In this document: piece by piece, positions 32,581 to 40,457 of the stretch
Position numbering within the stretch: the stretch's first letter is position 1
How the letters are laid out: every line of letters starts with the position of its first letter
Source: Fuerstiella sp.
GTDB lineage: Bacteria; Planctomycetota; Planctomycetia; Planctomycetales; Planctomycetaceae
Length of the DNA stretch: 46,372 nt
Direction of reading: 5' to 3'
Assembly: GCA_022447185.1 (NCBI GenBank)
Contig: JAKVAY010000061.1
Coordinates: forward strand, 1 to 46,372
The notes under the pieces: model-generated
The model's database searches: none
What the model was told of the DNA's origin: nothing
Seen by the model: the letters and a program-made list of their open reading frames with translations, nothing else
Position numbers and translations under genes: made by a program

Positions 32581-33900
32581 GTGTCTGTGGTCAACTCAAT
32601 AAATTTTGCCGAGATTCTCAGGAGTAGTGGCAGTCTGACACCGGAATCAGTCGACTATCTGCAGAACGCTGTCGCAGGTCCTCAGATTTCTGATGTTCGC
32701 CAGGCCCTGACAGAAGTCAGCCAAGGAGTGGATGAGTCCGCGAGCGAGGATCTGCTGGCACGTCTGGGACTTGCTTCCTATTTGCTGGCACGTCACGAAG
32801 ACGCGGACCGATTTCTGAGCGGGATTCAGAAGGACGGACTGGCAATTTGCTATCATGCGCACTCGCTTTCGTCAATGGAACGCCATGAGGATGCGGCCCG
32901 ACGATACGAAGAAGCCGGAAAGGCAGGCTACGATCATATTGACGCTACGTTGCGGCAGGCCGGATGCCTTCGTGCCCAGGGTCGAATTGATGAGGCTGAA
33001 CAAATTCTTCGAAGTGTGGCGGCGTCGGCTGCCAGCCGTGCGGAGTATTCGTTCCAGATGGGCTGCATTTGGGCTGATCGCGGAGATGCCCTGACAGCCG
33101 TCGAATACTTCGAGCGTGCTGTCGATATGGATGGACATCACGCGCGCGCGTTGTTCTGGCTGGCTGCTGAGAACTCGCTTCGCGGCAACGACGAAGAGTC
33201 TATTAAGCTGTACGAGCGCAGTCTTTCCAGACCACCGTACTTCGTTGGCGCTCTGCTGAACCTGGGCCTGCTGTATGAAGATCACGAGCGTTACCAGATG
33301 GCGGCTTTTTGTTTTCAGCGAATATTGGAGTTTGATCCGACGAACGAGCGAGCGATACTGTACCTGAAGGACATCGAAGCCACTCACAATATGCACGTCA
33401 ACGAAGAGCAGGCACGCCAGGAAGCTCGCATGAAGCAGCTGCTGGGTCGTCCTGTCACCGACTTTGAACTCTCGGTACGAAGTCGCAACTGTCTGGCGGC
33501 GATGGATATTAATTCTCTCGGTGATCTGACAGAAATCAGCGAACAGGAACTGCTCGCCGGGAAGAACTTTGGTGAGACCTCGTTGACGGAAATTCGCGAG
33601 TTGCTTTCAGCTCACGGTCTGCACATTGGACAGCATCTGCATAAGGTTCATTCGCGCGAAACGTTCACGGACCAGAACTTATCGCCGGAGGAACAGGCCA
33701 TGATGAATAGGCCAATCAGCGATTTGAACCTCTCGGTTCGGTCCCGAAAATGTATGACGCGACTGGCGATTCAAACGATTGGTCAGATTCTTCAGCGGAC
33801 GCCGGACGAGCTGCTGGCAAGCCGGAATTTCGGCGTTACGTCATTGAACGAGATCCGCGCCAAACTGACCGAGATGGGGCTCAAACTGCGGAACGATTGA
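32581..33900 (+). CDS. TPR protein with two C-terminal RNA polymerase alpha-CTD-like domains
   Basis: 439 residues from GTG 32581, chosen because AAGGA lies ten bases upstream; the TTG at 32572 is too close to it. Residues about 50-290 are tetratricopeptide repeats (SLSSMERHEDAARRYEEAGK, FQMGCIWADRGDALTAVEYF, GALLNLGLLYEDHERYQMAA). Then come two copies of an alpha-CTD-like helix-hairpin-helix domain: LLGRPVTDFELSVRSRNCL ... GKNFGETSLTEIRELL, and MNRPISDLNLSVRSRKCM ... SRNFGVTSLNEIRAKL. These match the DNA- and activator-binding domain of the polymerase alpha subunit (xNFGxxSLxEI). A role in transcription control or polymerase binding is inferred; no signal peptide is present. Confidence 0.88.
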   Translation: MSVVNSINFAEILRSSGSLTPESVDYLQNAVAGPQISDVRQALTEVSQGVDESASEDLLARLGLASYLLARHEDADRFLSGIQKDGLAICYHAHSLSSMERHEDAARRYEEAGKAGYDHIDATLRQAGCLRAQGRIDEAEQILRSVAASAASRAEYSFQMGCIWADRGDALTAVEYFERAVDMDGHHARALFWLAAENSLRGNDEESIKLYERSLSRPPYFVGALLNLGLLYEDHERYQMAAFCFQRILEFDPTNERAILYLKDIEATHNMHVNEEQARQEARMKQLLGRPVTDFELSVRSRNCLAAMDINSLGDLTEISEQELLAGKNFGETSLTEIRELLSAHGLHIGQHLHKVHSRETFTDQNLSPEEQAMMNRPISDLNLSVRSRKCMTRLAIQTIGQILQRTPDELLASRNFGVTSLNEIRAKLTEMGLKLRND

Positions 33901-33958
33901 TTCGGCCAGGCCGGTTCGTTCGATTTGGTCCGGGGCAGCAATGTTCTCGCGGGATTTC

Positions 33959-34030
33959 AACCCGGTAGTGTAATTGGTAGCACAACAGATTTTGGTTCTG
34001 TTAGTTCAGGTTCAAGTCCTGGCCGGGTTA
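33959..34030 (+). tRNA. tRNA-Gln (anticodon TTG)
   Basis: Cloverleaf: acceptor AACCCGG/CCGGGTT, D-stem GTGT/GCAC, anticodon stem ACAGA/TCTGT with loop TTTTGGT (anticodon TTG), T-arm TCAGG-TTCAAGT-CCTGG, discriminator A, no encoded CCA. Its 3' end GTCCTGGCCGGGTT (34016-34029) is repeated at 37649-37662, showing that the present 3' end was supplied by an inserted element. Confidence 0.96.
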
Positions 34031-34998
34031 GTCTTCCCTCCCCCGTTTGACGCCTGAAAACGCTGGCGAGCAGTGTTTTCCCTGCCTTTGGAGTGTGCCA
34101 CCTGGAGTGCCATGTTTGGCTGTTTCGTGGCATTTCGCGGCTCTACTGTGCCACCCGGAGTGCCACCTTCGAACGCCGGTTTCGCGTTGAACGCGTCCAC
34201 ATCATCGGCGGTATGCTGGACGTAGTTTTTCCGCTGGACTGTGACGCTGTGGCCGATCCAGTTGGCCACCAGATCAGCACGTTCGCCGTCCTTCAGCCAC
34301 TGCGTCTCACAACTCGCCGGCAGGTTTTGAAAGAGCTTCGGCCACGGCACAAGTCCAGCAGTTTCAATGATTTGGCGGAACGGTTTATCAAGGTTCGAGT
34401 TGCTTGGCGAAAACCTTGTCACGATTGGAGCATTCGCAGGAAGACTCTTGGATCCCCCTGACAACTCCGCTTGGCCCAGATGCTGCCGGATATCTCTGAT
34501 CGGCACGTAGTGGACGTCACAGCCTTCAAGATGTGCCGTCTTACTGGCATGCACACAGAGCTTTCCTGCCTCCCACTGAACGTCGCTCCATGTCAGTTGA
34601 CTTCCATCTTTCGAATTCCAGCGAGTCTCCAGAGTGCAATCAGGAGCCGCCACTGAGTACCCGATGCGGCGTCCAGGATCTTTCTGATGTCTTTCAGGCT
34701 GCAAGTGCCCCCTGCACTCTATTCTATTTCCTGCAAAACCTGTGGGTGAGCAGCGGGTTCGATATGCGCTGCTGTCCGATTCGCGGTTGCTGTGTGCCCG
34801 TACTGCCAACCGTCTGACGAACCTGGTCATTCCCTTTGTGAGCGCAACAGACTGGCCCGTCGCGAGTCCGATGCTTGCTGCCCAATAATAACAAATGAAT
34901 TCCCGGGTCCGCGTACCGTTCTCACGCGTATTCCCGATGCTGCACGCGCAATGTCTTTTCTTGAAGTTTGCACCGTAGTCACCATAGTCAAACCGCAT
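34012..34998 (-). pseudogene. Tyrosine integrase, frameshifted and missing a catalytic arginine
   Basis: Relative of the integrase at 7825-8550. The C-terminal part (VTRFSPSNSNLDKPFRQIIE, GLVPWPKLFQNLPASCETQW, VANWIGHSVTVQ, KNYVQH) is in one frame. The box I region, WRLLIALWRLAGIRKMEV near 34616-34665, is in another frame and meets a stop directly after, so a frameshift lies around 34612. In box II the arginine of the other copy (QNLRAS) is Pro (QNLPAS). The upstream part is in no consistent frame. The gene is therefore dead. Its last residues (NPART) are read from the tRNA-Gln 3' end. Confidence 0.85.
34016..34029 (+). repeat. Left attachment repeat (in tRNA-Gln)
   Basis: GTCCTGGCCGGGTT, the 3' end of the tRNA acceptor and T-stem; identical to 37649-37662. 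Confidence 0.88.
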
Positions 34999-35185
34999 CG
35001 AAAAAAATTGCGCGCTGTGCAGCCGGAGAAAATGATATGCGTCGTAAGGAGTAGGGCACGGACCCCGGAAACGTCAGGTGTTGGGTGGCCGCCTTGGCAC
35101 ACACGCAACACTTGAATGAGTAATTTTTGCTCGCAGACTGGCGGAAATCAAAATTCCTGTCAGTTTGGATGCGAGCAATACGACA

Positions 35186-36538
35186 TTAGTGAACGCGTTT
35201 TAAAGGCATCGGTTGATCGCAGGGACCAGGCAGACCTTGTGCGAGATAGGATAGTAGCTCCGCAAAATCCAGGCGACGTCTTTTGATGTCGTTGAAGGTT
35301 CGGGTAATGGTCGGATCCACCGGATCCTGTACATCGATCCCGGTCATAAACCCTGAGAGAAACGCGGGATTCCCCAGTGATGCTGGCAGGTTATTGTTTG
35401 ATGGGATGCCGATGTGAACAAATGGAGTGTTGGTTTCAATCCGGTGACATCCGTTGCACGTATTCACTGCAAATTCATGGCGGGACTGAGAGCTGACATT
35501 CTCGGGTTCCCAGGCTTCTCCAAATGGTGTTGGTGCGGCACTGCCAAGGATGCGTGGCGGTATTTCCATGCCGGAATTCACCACGACTCCCATAATGGTA
35601 CGGCCTAATGGACTGCCATTGAAGAACTCAAAATCGGGGGTTTGAGCTACAGGGGTTTGCAGCAGTGAGCTCGAGGCCGTTGGCAGCAGTGAGCGTGAGA
35701 GGGTCTGCAGCAGTGAGTCTGAGTGCGGATCTATCGTAAATTCGCGGAGTTCCCACGGACTGGCTAAACCAATTTCATTTGTCCGCAGCTGATTCAGGTG
35801 CGAATTAAATGTTGGTCGAGCTGCTGGAGTGGACGAGAAATCCAGGTACGCATCAGTGAACTTTCGCGTAATGGTAGCAAGCTTCTTTATATAATTATCA
35901 CTGCCGATCGGGGATTGGCCGAGGTCATGCCATTTCAACGCCCATTCCTGTAGCTCATTGAAATTAGTCGCCTTGAGATTGTATTCGAAAATAGCAGTGA
36001 AGCCGCCTCCGAGCTGCCGGCCATTCTCATCCAAAACAGCAAACACAAATCTACCTTCACCAGCGGAAAAGATCTCGTCACAATCAAAAGACCGCAGATC
36101 CATGCGATTGACAATCGCAAGTAACTTGAATGGTGCCAGATTTAAATCAAGTTCGGAGCCGCCGCTTGCCTCTAACCATGGACCGATTACCCGTTCCTGC
36201 ATCGACGGCCTTGCCGCAGAGTTTCCAAACCCAACCGGTTGATCGACTAACCATTGTTCCAGCCATGCCTGAACAAATTCAGATGTGTTCTGATTAACGG
36301 ACATTTGCTCCATAAGGTATTTAAATGTCCAGTACGGAGTGTCGCTGGTTGGATCCGTCAATTTGGGATGCTCGATCACGCTTAAGTCTGTGATGACCAG
36401 TTCTCTTTTCGGATCGATTGATCTGGGGCTGACAGCCGCAGGGATTGGTGTGGGTTGAGCAAAGACTGTTGTCAAAGTTCCAAAAGTGAAAATCACCATG
36501 ACAACAGCCGTACCTGGATTTTTCCGAAACGGCTTCAT
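35186..36538 (-). CDS. Secreted protein with a CxxCH haem-type motif
   Basis: 450 residues from ATG 36538, which has GGAG six bases upstream. A Sec signal (KNPGTAVVMVIFTFGTLTTV, cleavage near VFAQ) is followed by a domain with TPYWTFKYLMEQM, LAPFKLLAIVNRMDLRSFD and GEGRFVFAVLDENG. Near residue 370 there is FAVNTCNGCHRIETNTPFVH, a single CxxCH motif of c-type cytochromes. Similar long extracytoplasmic proteins with one such motif occur as hypothetical proteins in planctomycetes and deltaproteobacteria as far as I recall; function unknown. It is cargo of the tRNA-Gln element and divergent from the small secreted protein. Confidence 0.8.
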   Translation of the reverse strand: MKPFRKNPGTAVVMVIFTFGTLTTVFAQPTPIPAAVSPRSIDPKRELVITDLSVIEHPKLTDPTSDTPYWTFKYLMEQMSVNQNTSEFVQAWLEQWLVDQPVGFGNSAARPSMQERVIGPWLEASGGSELDLNLAPFKLLAIVNRMDLRSFDCDEIFSAGEGRFVFAVLDENGRQLGGGFTAIFEYNLKATNFNELQEWALKWHDLGQSPIGSDNYIKKLATITRKFTDAYLDFSSTPAARPTFNSHLNQLRTNEIGLASPWELREFTIDPHSDSLLQTLSRSLLPTASSSLLQTPVAQTPDFEFFNGSPLGRTIMGVVVNSGMEIPPRILGSAAPTPFGEAWEPENVSSQSRHEFAVNTCNGCHRIETNTPFVHIGIPSNNNLPASLGNPAFLSGFMTGIDVQDPVDPTITRTFNDIKRRRLDFAELLSYLAQGLPGPCDQPMPLKRVH

Positions 36539-36891
36539 GAAATACTCCGCTATTGTTGGTTCCATAAATGCTTGCCCCCTAAGCACATTCCATGCCAAAC
36601 GTGAGACGGCTCAGAAGAGGGTGTGACGGACGGAGCTTGATGAGTCTGACTCTGTGGCTGCGTCAGGTGTTCGAGATCGCCACAGCTGACCAATCGCAGC
36701 AGGACAGGATCGGGAGTGTTGTCTTCACAGCAGGTTTCATGTGGCATTTTGCTGCAACATTTTGCACGAGCCGTGTTGTTTTAATGCAAAGCGCCGATCC
36801 GGTGATTGTTTTCGAAATTCGGCGACTCTCTGAAGCGGAGGCAGGTTCATTCCTGAGAACCTCACCTTCCTCCGCTTCAGAGAGAAACCCC
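36539..36891. other. Divergent intergenic region with the repeated leader
   Basis: 353 bases between the CxxCH protein and the secreted protein copy 2. The right 175 bases are the repeated leader (36716 onward), and the last 66 bases hold the inverted repeat hairpin. Confidence 0.7.
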
Positions 36892-36960
36892 ATGAAACGA
36901 TTCATCGCAATCCTGACCCTGGCCTTGACCGCTGCCCTGAGTGCTGACGAGGCGTTTGCT
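36716..36960 (+). repeat. Leader-plus-signal-peptide repeat, copy 2
   Basis: Nearly identical to 11426-11669. On the minus strand it retains a relic of the DUF1559 start region (GTGAAGACA in place of ATGAAAACA), although no DUF1559 gene follows here. Confidence 0.9.
36826..36884 (+). promoter_or_regulatory. 16-bp perfect inverted repeat in the 5' leader
   Basis: CTCTCTGAAGCGGAGG (36826-36841) and CCTCCGCTTCAGAGAG (36869-36884) are exact complements. Inside, AGGTTC (36843-36848) pairs with GAACCT (36857-36862). The stem ends seven bases before ATG 36892 and takes in the only purine-rich ribosome-binding candidate (AGAGAG), so the folded message would hide it. The equivalent arms in copy 1 are imperfect. 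Confidence 0.7.
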
Positions 36961-37329
36961 GCGGACGTCACTCAAGATGATTACATCATCACCAACGGCC
37001 GCAGTTATTTCTCTGCTGCCGAAGCGGACGACATCCGCTTAGATGCGTGGTACTCACCTGACACTGTCGACGGAATTATTGCCATCATCGCCTTAGCCGC
37101 CACAGAAACCGGAATCATCGGCCCCGAGGACCGTCCGAACATCATGGCCCCCCTAGACTGTCCGGAGCTCGTGGATCTGTGGTTTGAATTAGTGGATGCC
37201 GGATACACCGATGACGAAGCCTTTGAAATGATTGAAATGGCGATCGGCGAAAATGGGCGATCAGGTTGGGACCAGCCAGTTACTCAGATCATTCATGACC
37301 GATCCACGAAACAGGATACTATTAATTAG
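36892..37329 (+). CDS. Small secreted acidic protein (copy 2)
   Basis: 145 residues from ATG 36892. Signal peptide residues 1-23 are almost identical to copy 1. The mature protein shares SPDTVDGIIAIIALAATE and LVDLWFELVDAGYTDDEAFE with copy 1, but the segments in between differ completely (here ADVTQDDYIITNGRSYFSAA and a single DCP unit, APLDCPELV, with a degenerate GPEDRP). The C-terminal 25 residues are also unrelated. No known family. It is the last gene of the tRNA-Gln element. Confidence 0.78.
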   Translation: MKRFIAILTLALTAALSADEAFAADVTQDDYIITNGRSYFSAAEADDIRLDAWYSPDTVDGIIAIIALAATETGIIGPEDRPNIMAPLDCPELVDLWFELVDAGYTDDEAFEMIEMAIGENGRSGWDQPVTQIIHDRSTKQDTIN

Positions 37330-37669
37330 TTAGTCAGTGCCGTCTCGCATCAATCGGGCAAGCCACCGAAGCATTCCTGTTGTTTGATCTGCTTAGCGTT
37401 CCGTTGCCGTAGTTGCTCAACGGTCCTGGTCGACTTCGCAGCCAGTCACTCGAGAGGATACGATTCATAAGTCGCCTTCACGCGTTCTCTTGCTTCGAGA
37501 ATGTGTGTCACATCATTGGCTAAAAACCTGTCGTCGGCTCGCGCCGATCCGCGGAACGTAGCCGTCGGATCTTCTCGAAAATTGCCACCGGGTGTATCAT
37601 CACCGGTGACCTCGGCCGTTTTAACAGTGTTTTTTCTGGTCGGCTTATGTCCTGGCCGGGTTGCGTAGA
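37330..37669. other. Right end of the tRNA-Gln element
   Basis: 340 bases between the secreted protein and the symporter stop. It holds the right attachment repeat at 37649-37662. A 75-codon minus-strand frame across it is not considered a gene. Confidence 0.55.
37649..37662 (+). repeat. Right attachment repeat (displaced tRNA-Gln 3' end)
   Basis: GTCCTGGCCGGGTT, identical to the tRNA-Gln end at 34016-34029. The next base is G, where the current tRNA has A. Since tRNA-Gln usually has discriminator G, this may be the original chromosomal end. Confidence 0.85.
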
Positions 37670-39256
37670 TCAATCCAGGGGGGTGGATTCCTGAGTCCAG
37701 ACAGAGAGGTTGGTGAGATCACGCGTTTTCCGAGGCAATAACCATCCGCCCGCATAACCGATGCAAAACATCACAAAGTGCCCGATAATCCCGGTGTAGT
37801 AAGAGTCGATGCCGGGCTGCAGAACAGGGGGTAAGAATTCGTTTTTCGCCAGCGTCAGGTACGCTGTCCAGATTATCGTGCATGCGATGGCAGCGCCGAC
37901 TGCGCGTCCGTCTCCGCGTGTGGTCAGAAAACCGAGTAAGTAGAGCCCCAGCAGGCCTCCGGAGAAAATGGCGCTCAACGCGATACTCGTGTCGTTGATG
38001 GTACTGGTCTCAGAGAAGGCAAGCACGAGTGCTCCGACAACCATAAGTACAGATGCAAAGATGGCGATGTAACGTGCTGCCAGCAGGTAGTGTCTGTCGT
38101 CACGCCCTTTCACCAGATGTCGGCGATAGATGTCGACAATGCTCACCGTGGAAATGGCATTCAGGCTGGAGTCGAGAGAAGACATGGCTGCCGCCAGCAC
38201 GGCCGCCAGCACCAGACCTGAAATTCCGGCCGGCAGGTGATTCATGACGAAATATGGAAGAATCTGTTCCGCCTTTGCCCCTGCCTCACCACTGAGCATG
38301 TTCTGCGTATCGACAGTTGGAAATCGCTTGAAGAATACATAAAACGCGGTTCCCAAAAACGTGAAGAACGTCCAGATGATCATACTGGCCACACAACACC
38401 AGGCCATGGCCTTCCGGGCCTCACGGATGCTGGACGAAGCGCAATACCGCTGGACCACATTTTGGTTGCAGGCATACTCTGCCATGAAATGAGTCAACCC
38501 TACAAACACGACCATGAGCGCCGTTTTGTCCTTCATGGAAAAGGTCCATCCAGTTCGGCGCAGCGATCCGTCTTCCATCAGCTCGGCGAATTGAAATTTG
38601 CTGTCGGCCATCCCGACGGAAATGATTTCTCCCAACCCGCCGGGCAGCTGCGACACAACGGTGATAAGACAGATCACACCGCCCGCCGCCAGGATGATTG
38701 TTTGCACGACGTCGGTCCACACGACCGCCTCAATGCCCCCCGCCACAGTGTAGAAGGAAACAAACACCCCGCTCATAACGATACACAGCCATAAATCCAT
38801 ACCGGTCAGTTCGTGCAGCACCAGGGCCAGCAGGTACAACACCAGAGCCACACGGATGACCTGAGCGAACAGAAATGCGGCTGCGCCGTACAATCGTGTG
38901 CTCGGGCCGAAACGTCTCTCAAGGTATTCGAACGCGGAGGTCGTTTTTGTGCGTCGGTAAAAGGGCAGGAATAACCAGGCGGCCACGATGATGACCACAG
39001 GGAAACTCACGACAAAGACATAACGAATCCAGGAGATTTTGAAGGAGTCGCCGGGCGTTGCCAGAAATGATTGAGAACTGATGGACGTACCAACCAGCGA
39101 TATTCCGATGGCCCAGCCCGGAAAGGATCGATTGCCCAGAAAATAGGCTTCGGTCGATTTGTTGCGTCCGGCGAAGTAAATCCCAAACGCACTCACGCCG
39201 GCGAAATACAGAACGATGACGATCAGGTCGGCGGTATTCACGGTATCTCCGGCCAT
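37670..39256 (-). CDS. Sodium:solute symporter (SSS family)
   Basis: 528 residues with about 13 membrane helices. Family motifs include YFLGNRSFPGWAIGISLVGT, SAFEYLERRFGPSTRLYG, AGGIEAVVWTDVVQTIIL and MSSLDSSLNAISTVSIVDIY. It couples uptake of a small molecule to sodium entry across the inner membrane. The gene overlaps the end of the DapA-family gene by 19 bases, so a substrate related to a 2-keto acid or sialic acid-like sugar acid is a fair guess (inference). The tRNA-Gln element inserted seven bases past its stop. Confidence 0.93.
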   Translation of the reverse strand: MAGDTVNTADLIVIVLYFAGVSAFGIYFAGRNKSTEAYFLGNRSFPGWAIGISLVGTSISSQSFLATPGDSFKISWIRYVFVVSFPVVIIVAAWLFLPFYRRTKTTSAFEYLERRFGPSTRLYGAAAFLFAQVIRVALVLYLLALVLHELTGMDLWLCIVMSGVFVSFYTVAGGIEAVVWTDVVQTIILAAGGVICLITVVSQLPGGLGEIISVGMADSKFQFAELMEDGSLRRTGWTFSMKDKTALMVVFVGLTHFMAEYACNQNVVQRYCASSSIREARKAMAWCCVASMIIWTFFTFLGTAFYVFFKRFPTVDTQNMLSGEAGAKAEQILPYFVMNHLPAGISGLVLAAVLAAAMSSLDSSLNAISTVSIVDIYRRHLVKGRDDRHYLLAARYIAIFASVLMVVGALVLAFSETSTINDTSIALSAIFSGGLLGLYLLGFLTTRGDGRAVGAAIACTIIWTAYLTLAKNEFLPPVLQPGIDSYYTGIIGHFVMFCIGYAGGWLLPRKTRDLTNLSVWTQESTPLD

Positions 39257-40158
39257 TGCTTACGCCAGCCGATGCGATCCAGCACCCAGTTGAACTCTCG
39301 CCACTCGATTTCGCTCATGGGTAGTTTTGCTCGAGGGGCAATCACATCGGGGTGATCGATGATCCCCCTTTCGTGAAGCATGACTTTCAGCAATTCCTCG
39401 GAATAGGCGTCGTAGAACGCGAAGTAGGGAGCGATACGCTGAAAATAAATGTCAGCGGCCTCATCTTCATTTCCGTCGAGGTAAGCTTTGACTGCGGCGC
39501 CATGCAGGTCGAGTGCTTCGGTCCCTGTCATGAATGAGGTGACACCCAGACGTAACAGGTGGATCATATGTTTTCCACCGGACCCGCCAATGACTTCCAG
39601 TTCGCCATCGGCAAGTTTCATCACCTCTTCAGTTTTCGGGATAAAGTTTGTTCCCTCTGCTTTGACGTATCTGACATTTTCGATTTCCCGAGCCATGCGG
39701 CAGACCAGTTCGGGTGATAGAACATTGGCCGACTCCGGGATATCCTGGACGATGATGGGCAGGGAAACTGTATCCGAGATCGCCTGGAAAAGATCAAAAG
39801 CTTCCTGTTGTGTTGGCAGATTGATAAGAGGGAGCGCGACCATGAGTATGTCGGCGCCAAGTTGTTCAGCTTCCACCGCATACCGGACCGTCACGTTATG
39901 TCCCTGCGCGGTCACTCCCATAAATGTTGGAACACGACCGGCCGTTTCATCAACGATGATTTTGGTCAGAAGTCGCCGGTCGTCATCAGATATTTTGTGG
40001 AATTCGGACGCAAACCCGAAGTGACCGATCGCGACGGCGCCACACTGAAGAGAGTACTGAACCAGGCGGCGCTGGCTCGTCTCATCCACATCGCCATTTG
40101 GCATAATTGCCGTAGGGAGAATGGGCATCATTCCGCGGAACGAATTGCCGGCTGCCAT
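39238..40158 (-). CDS. DapA/NanA-family class I aldolase (dihydrodipicolinate synthase-like)
   Basis: 306 residues from ATG 40158, which has GGAG five bases upstream; an ATG at 40179 is possible. TIM-barrel lyase of the DHDPS/N-acetylneuraminate lyase family. The Schiff-base lysine is seen in VRYVKAEGTNF and the GGSGGKHM turn in strand eight. The usual Tyr of the YNxP motif is absent: the segment reads IIVQDIPESANVL. Members without that Tyr exist among decarboxylating or dehydrating branches, so this is unlikely to be true DapA. Together with the symporter it probably forms an uptake-and-cleavage operon for an unknown keto or sugar acid. Confidence 0.88.
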   Translation of the reverse strand: MAAGNSFRGMMPILPTAIMPNGDVDETSQRRLVQYSLQCGAVAIGHFGFASEFHKISDDDRRLLTKIIVDETAGRVPTFMGVTAQGHNVTVRYAVEAEQLGADILMVALPLINLPTQQEAFDLFQAISDTVSLPIIVQDIPESANVLSPELVCRMAREIENVRYVKAEGTNFIPKTEEVMKLADGELEVIGGSGGKHMIHLLRLGVTSFMTGTEALDLHGAAVKAYLDGNEDEAADIYFQRIAPYFAFYDAYSEELLKVMLHERGIIDHPDVIAPRAKLPMSEIEWREFNWVLDRIGWRKQWPEIP

Positions 40159-40457
40159 ACTTTCTCCGATGTTCGTCATTACTGAGCTCTATCCAGTTTG
40201 CGTCTCGAAACACGTGTTGAGTTTCAGGAAACCCATTCATTCCGGAGTGTCTGAGAGTGTTGAGATCGTATTCTCTGATACCCGTGTTCGCTGTGTCTGT
40301 TGCGTCGACCGCACCGCAGCCGTCTGAAACAGAATCGGGATCAAGTTAGGGCAGCGATTATCGAAATTCGATGCTGTGTTGCAAGTACTGGCGGAATCCT
40401 CTGTCAATGCATACAGCGGACACCATGAGCGCAATGCGTAACCAGACGTCGGTCGAC

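Larger units (their letters stand above)
34016..37662. mobile_element. 3.6-kb integrative element in tRNA-Gln
   Basis: Bounded by a 14-bp direct repeat of the tRNA-Gln 3' end, with the integrase pseudogene adjacent to the tRNA, the usual arrangement for tRNA-targeted elements. Cargo: a secreted CxxCH protein (35186-36538) and the small secreted acidic protein copy 2 (36892-37329). The right end lies seven bases from the stop of the symporter gene, so before insertion the tRNA and the symporter gene would have been direct neighbours. There are no plasmid, replication or transfer genes; the element is a minimal or reduced one and now immobile on its own. Confidence 0.85.

Noticed and set aside
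36592..36891. Longer start for the secreted protein copy 2 (frame open from 36592)
   Set aside because: The signal peptide begins at 36892 and the region before it is the repeated leader with a strong hairpin; copy 1 has a different upstream frame.
37446..37673. 75-codon minus-strand frame overlapping the symporter stop
   Set aside because: It starts with TTG outside the element, crosses the right attachment repeat and continues into element DNA, so it is a chance frame created by the insertion.
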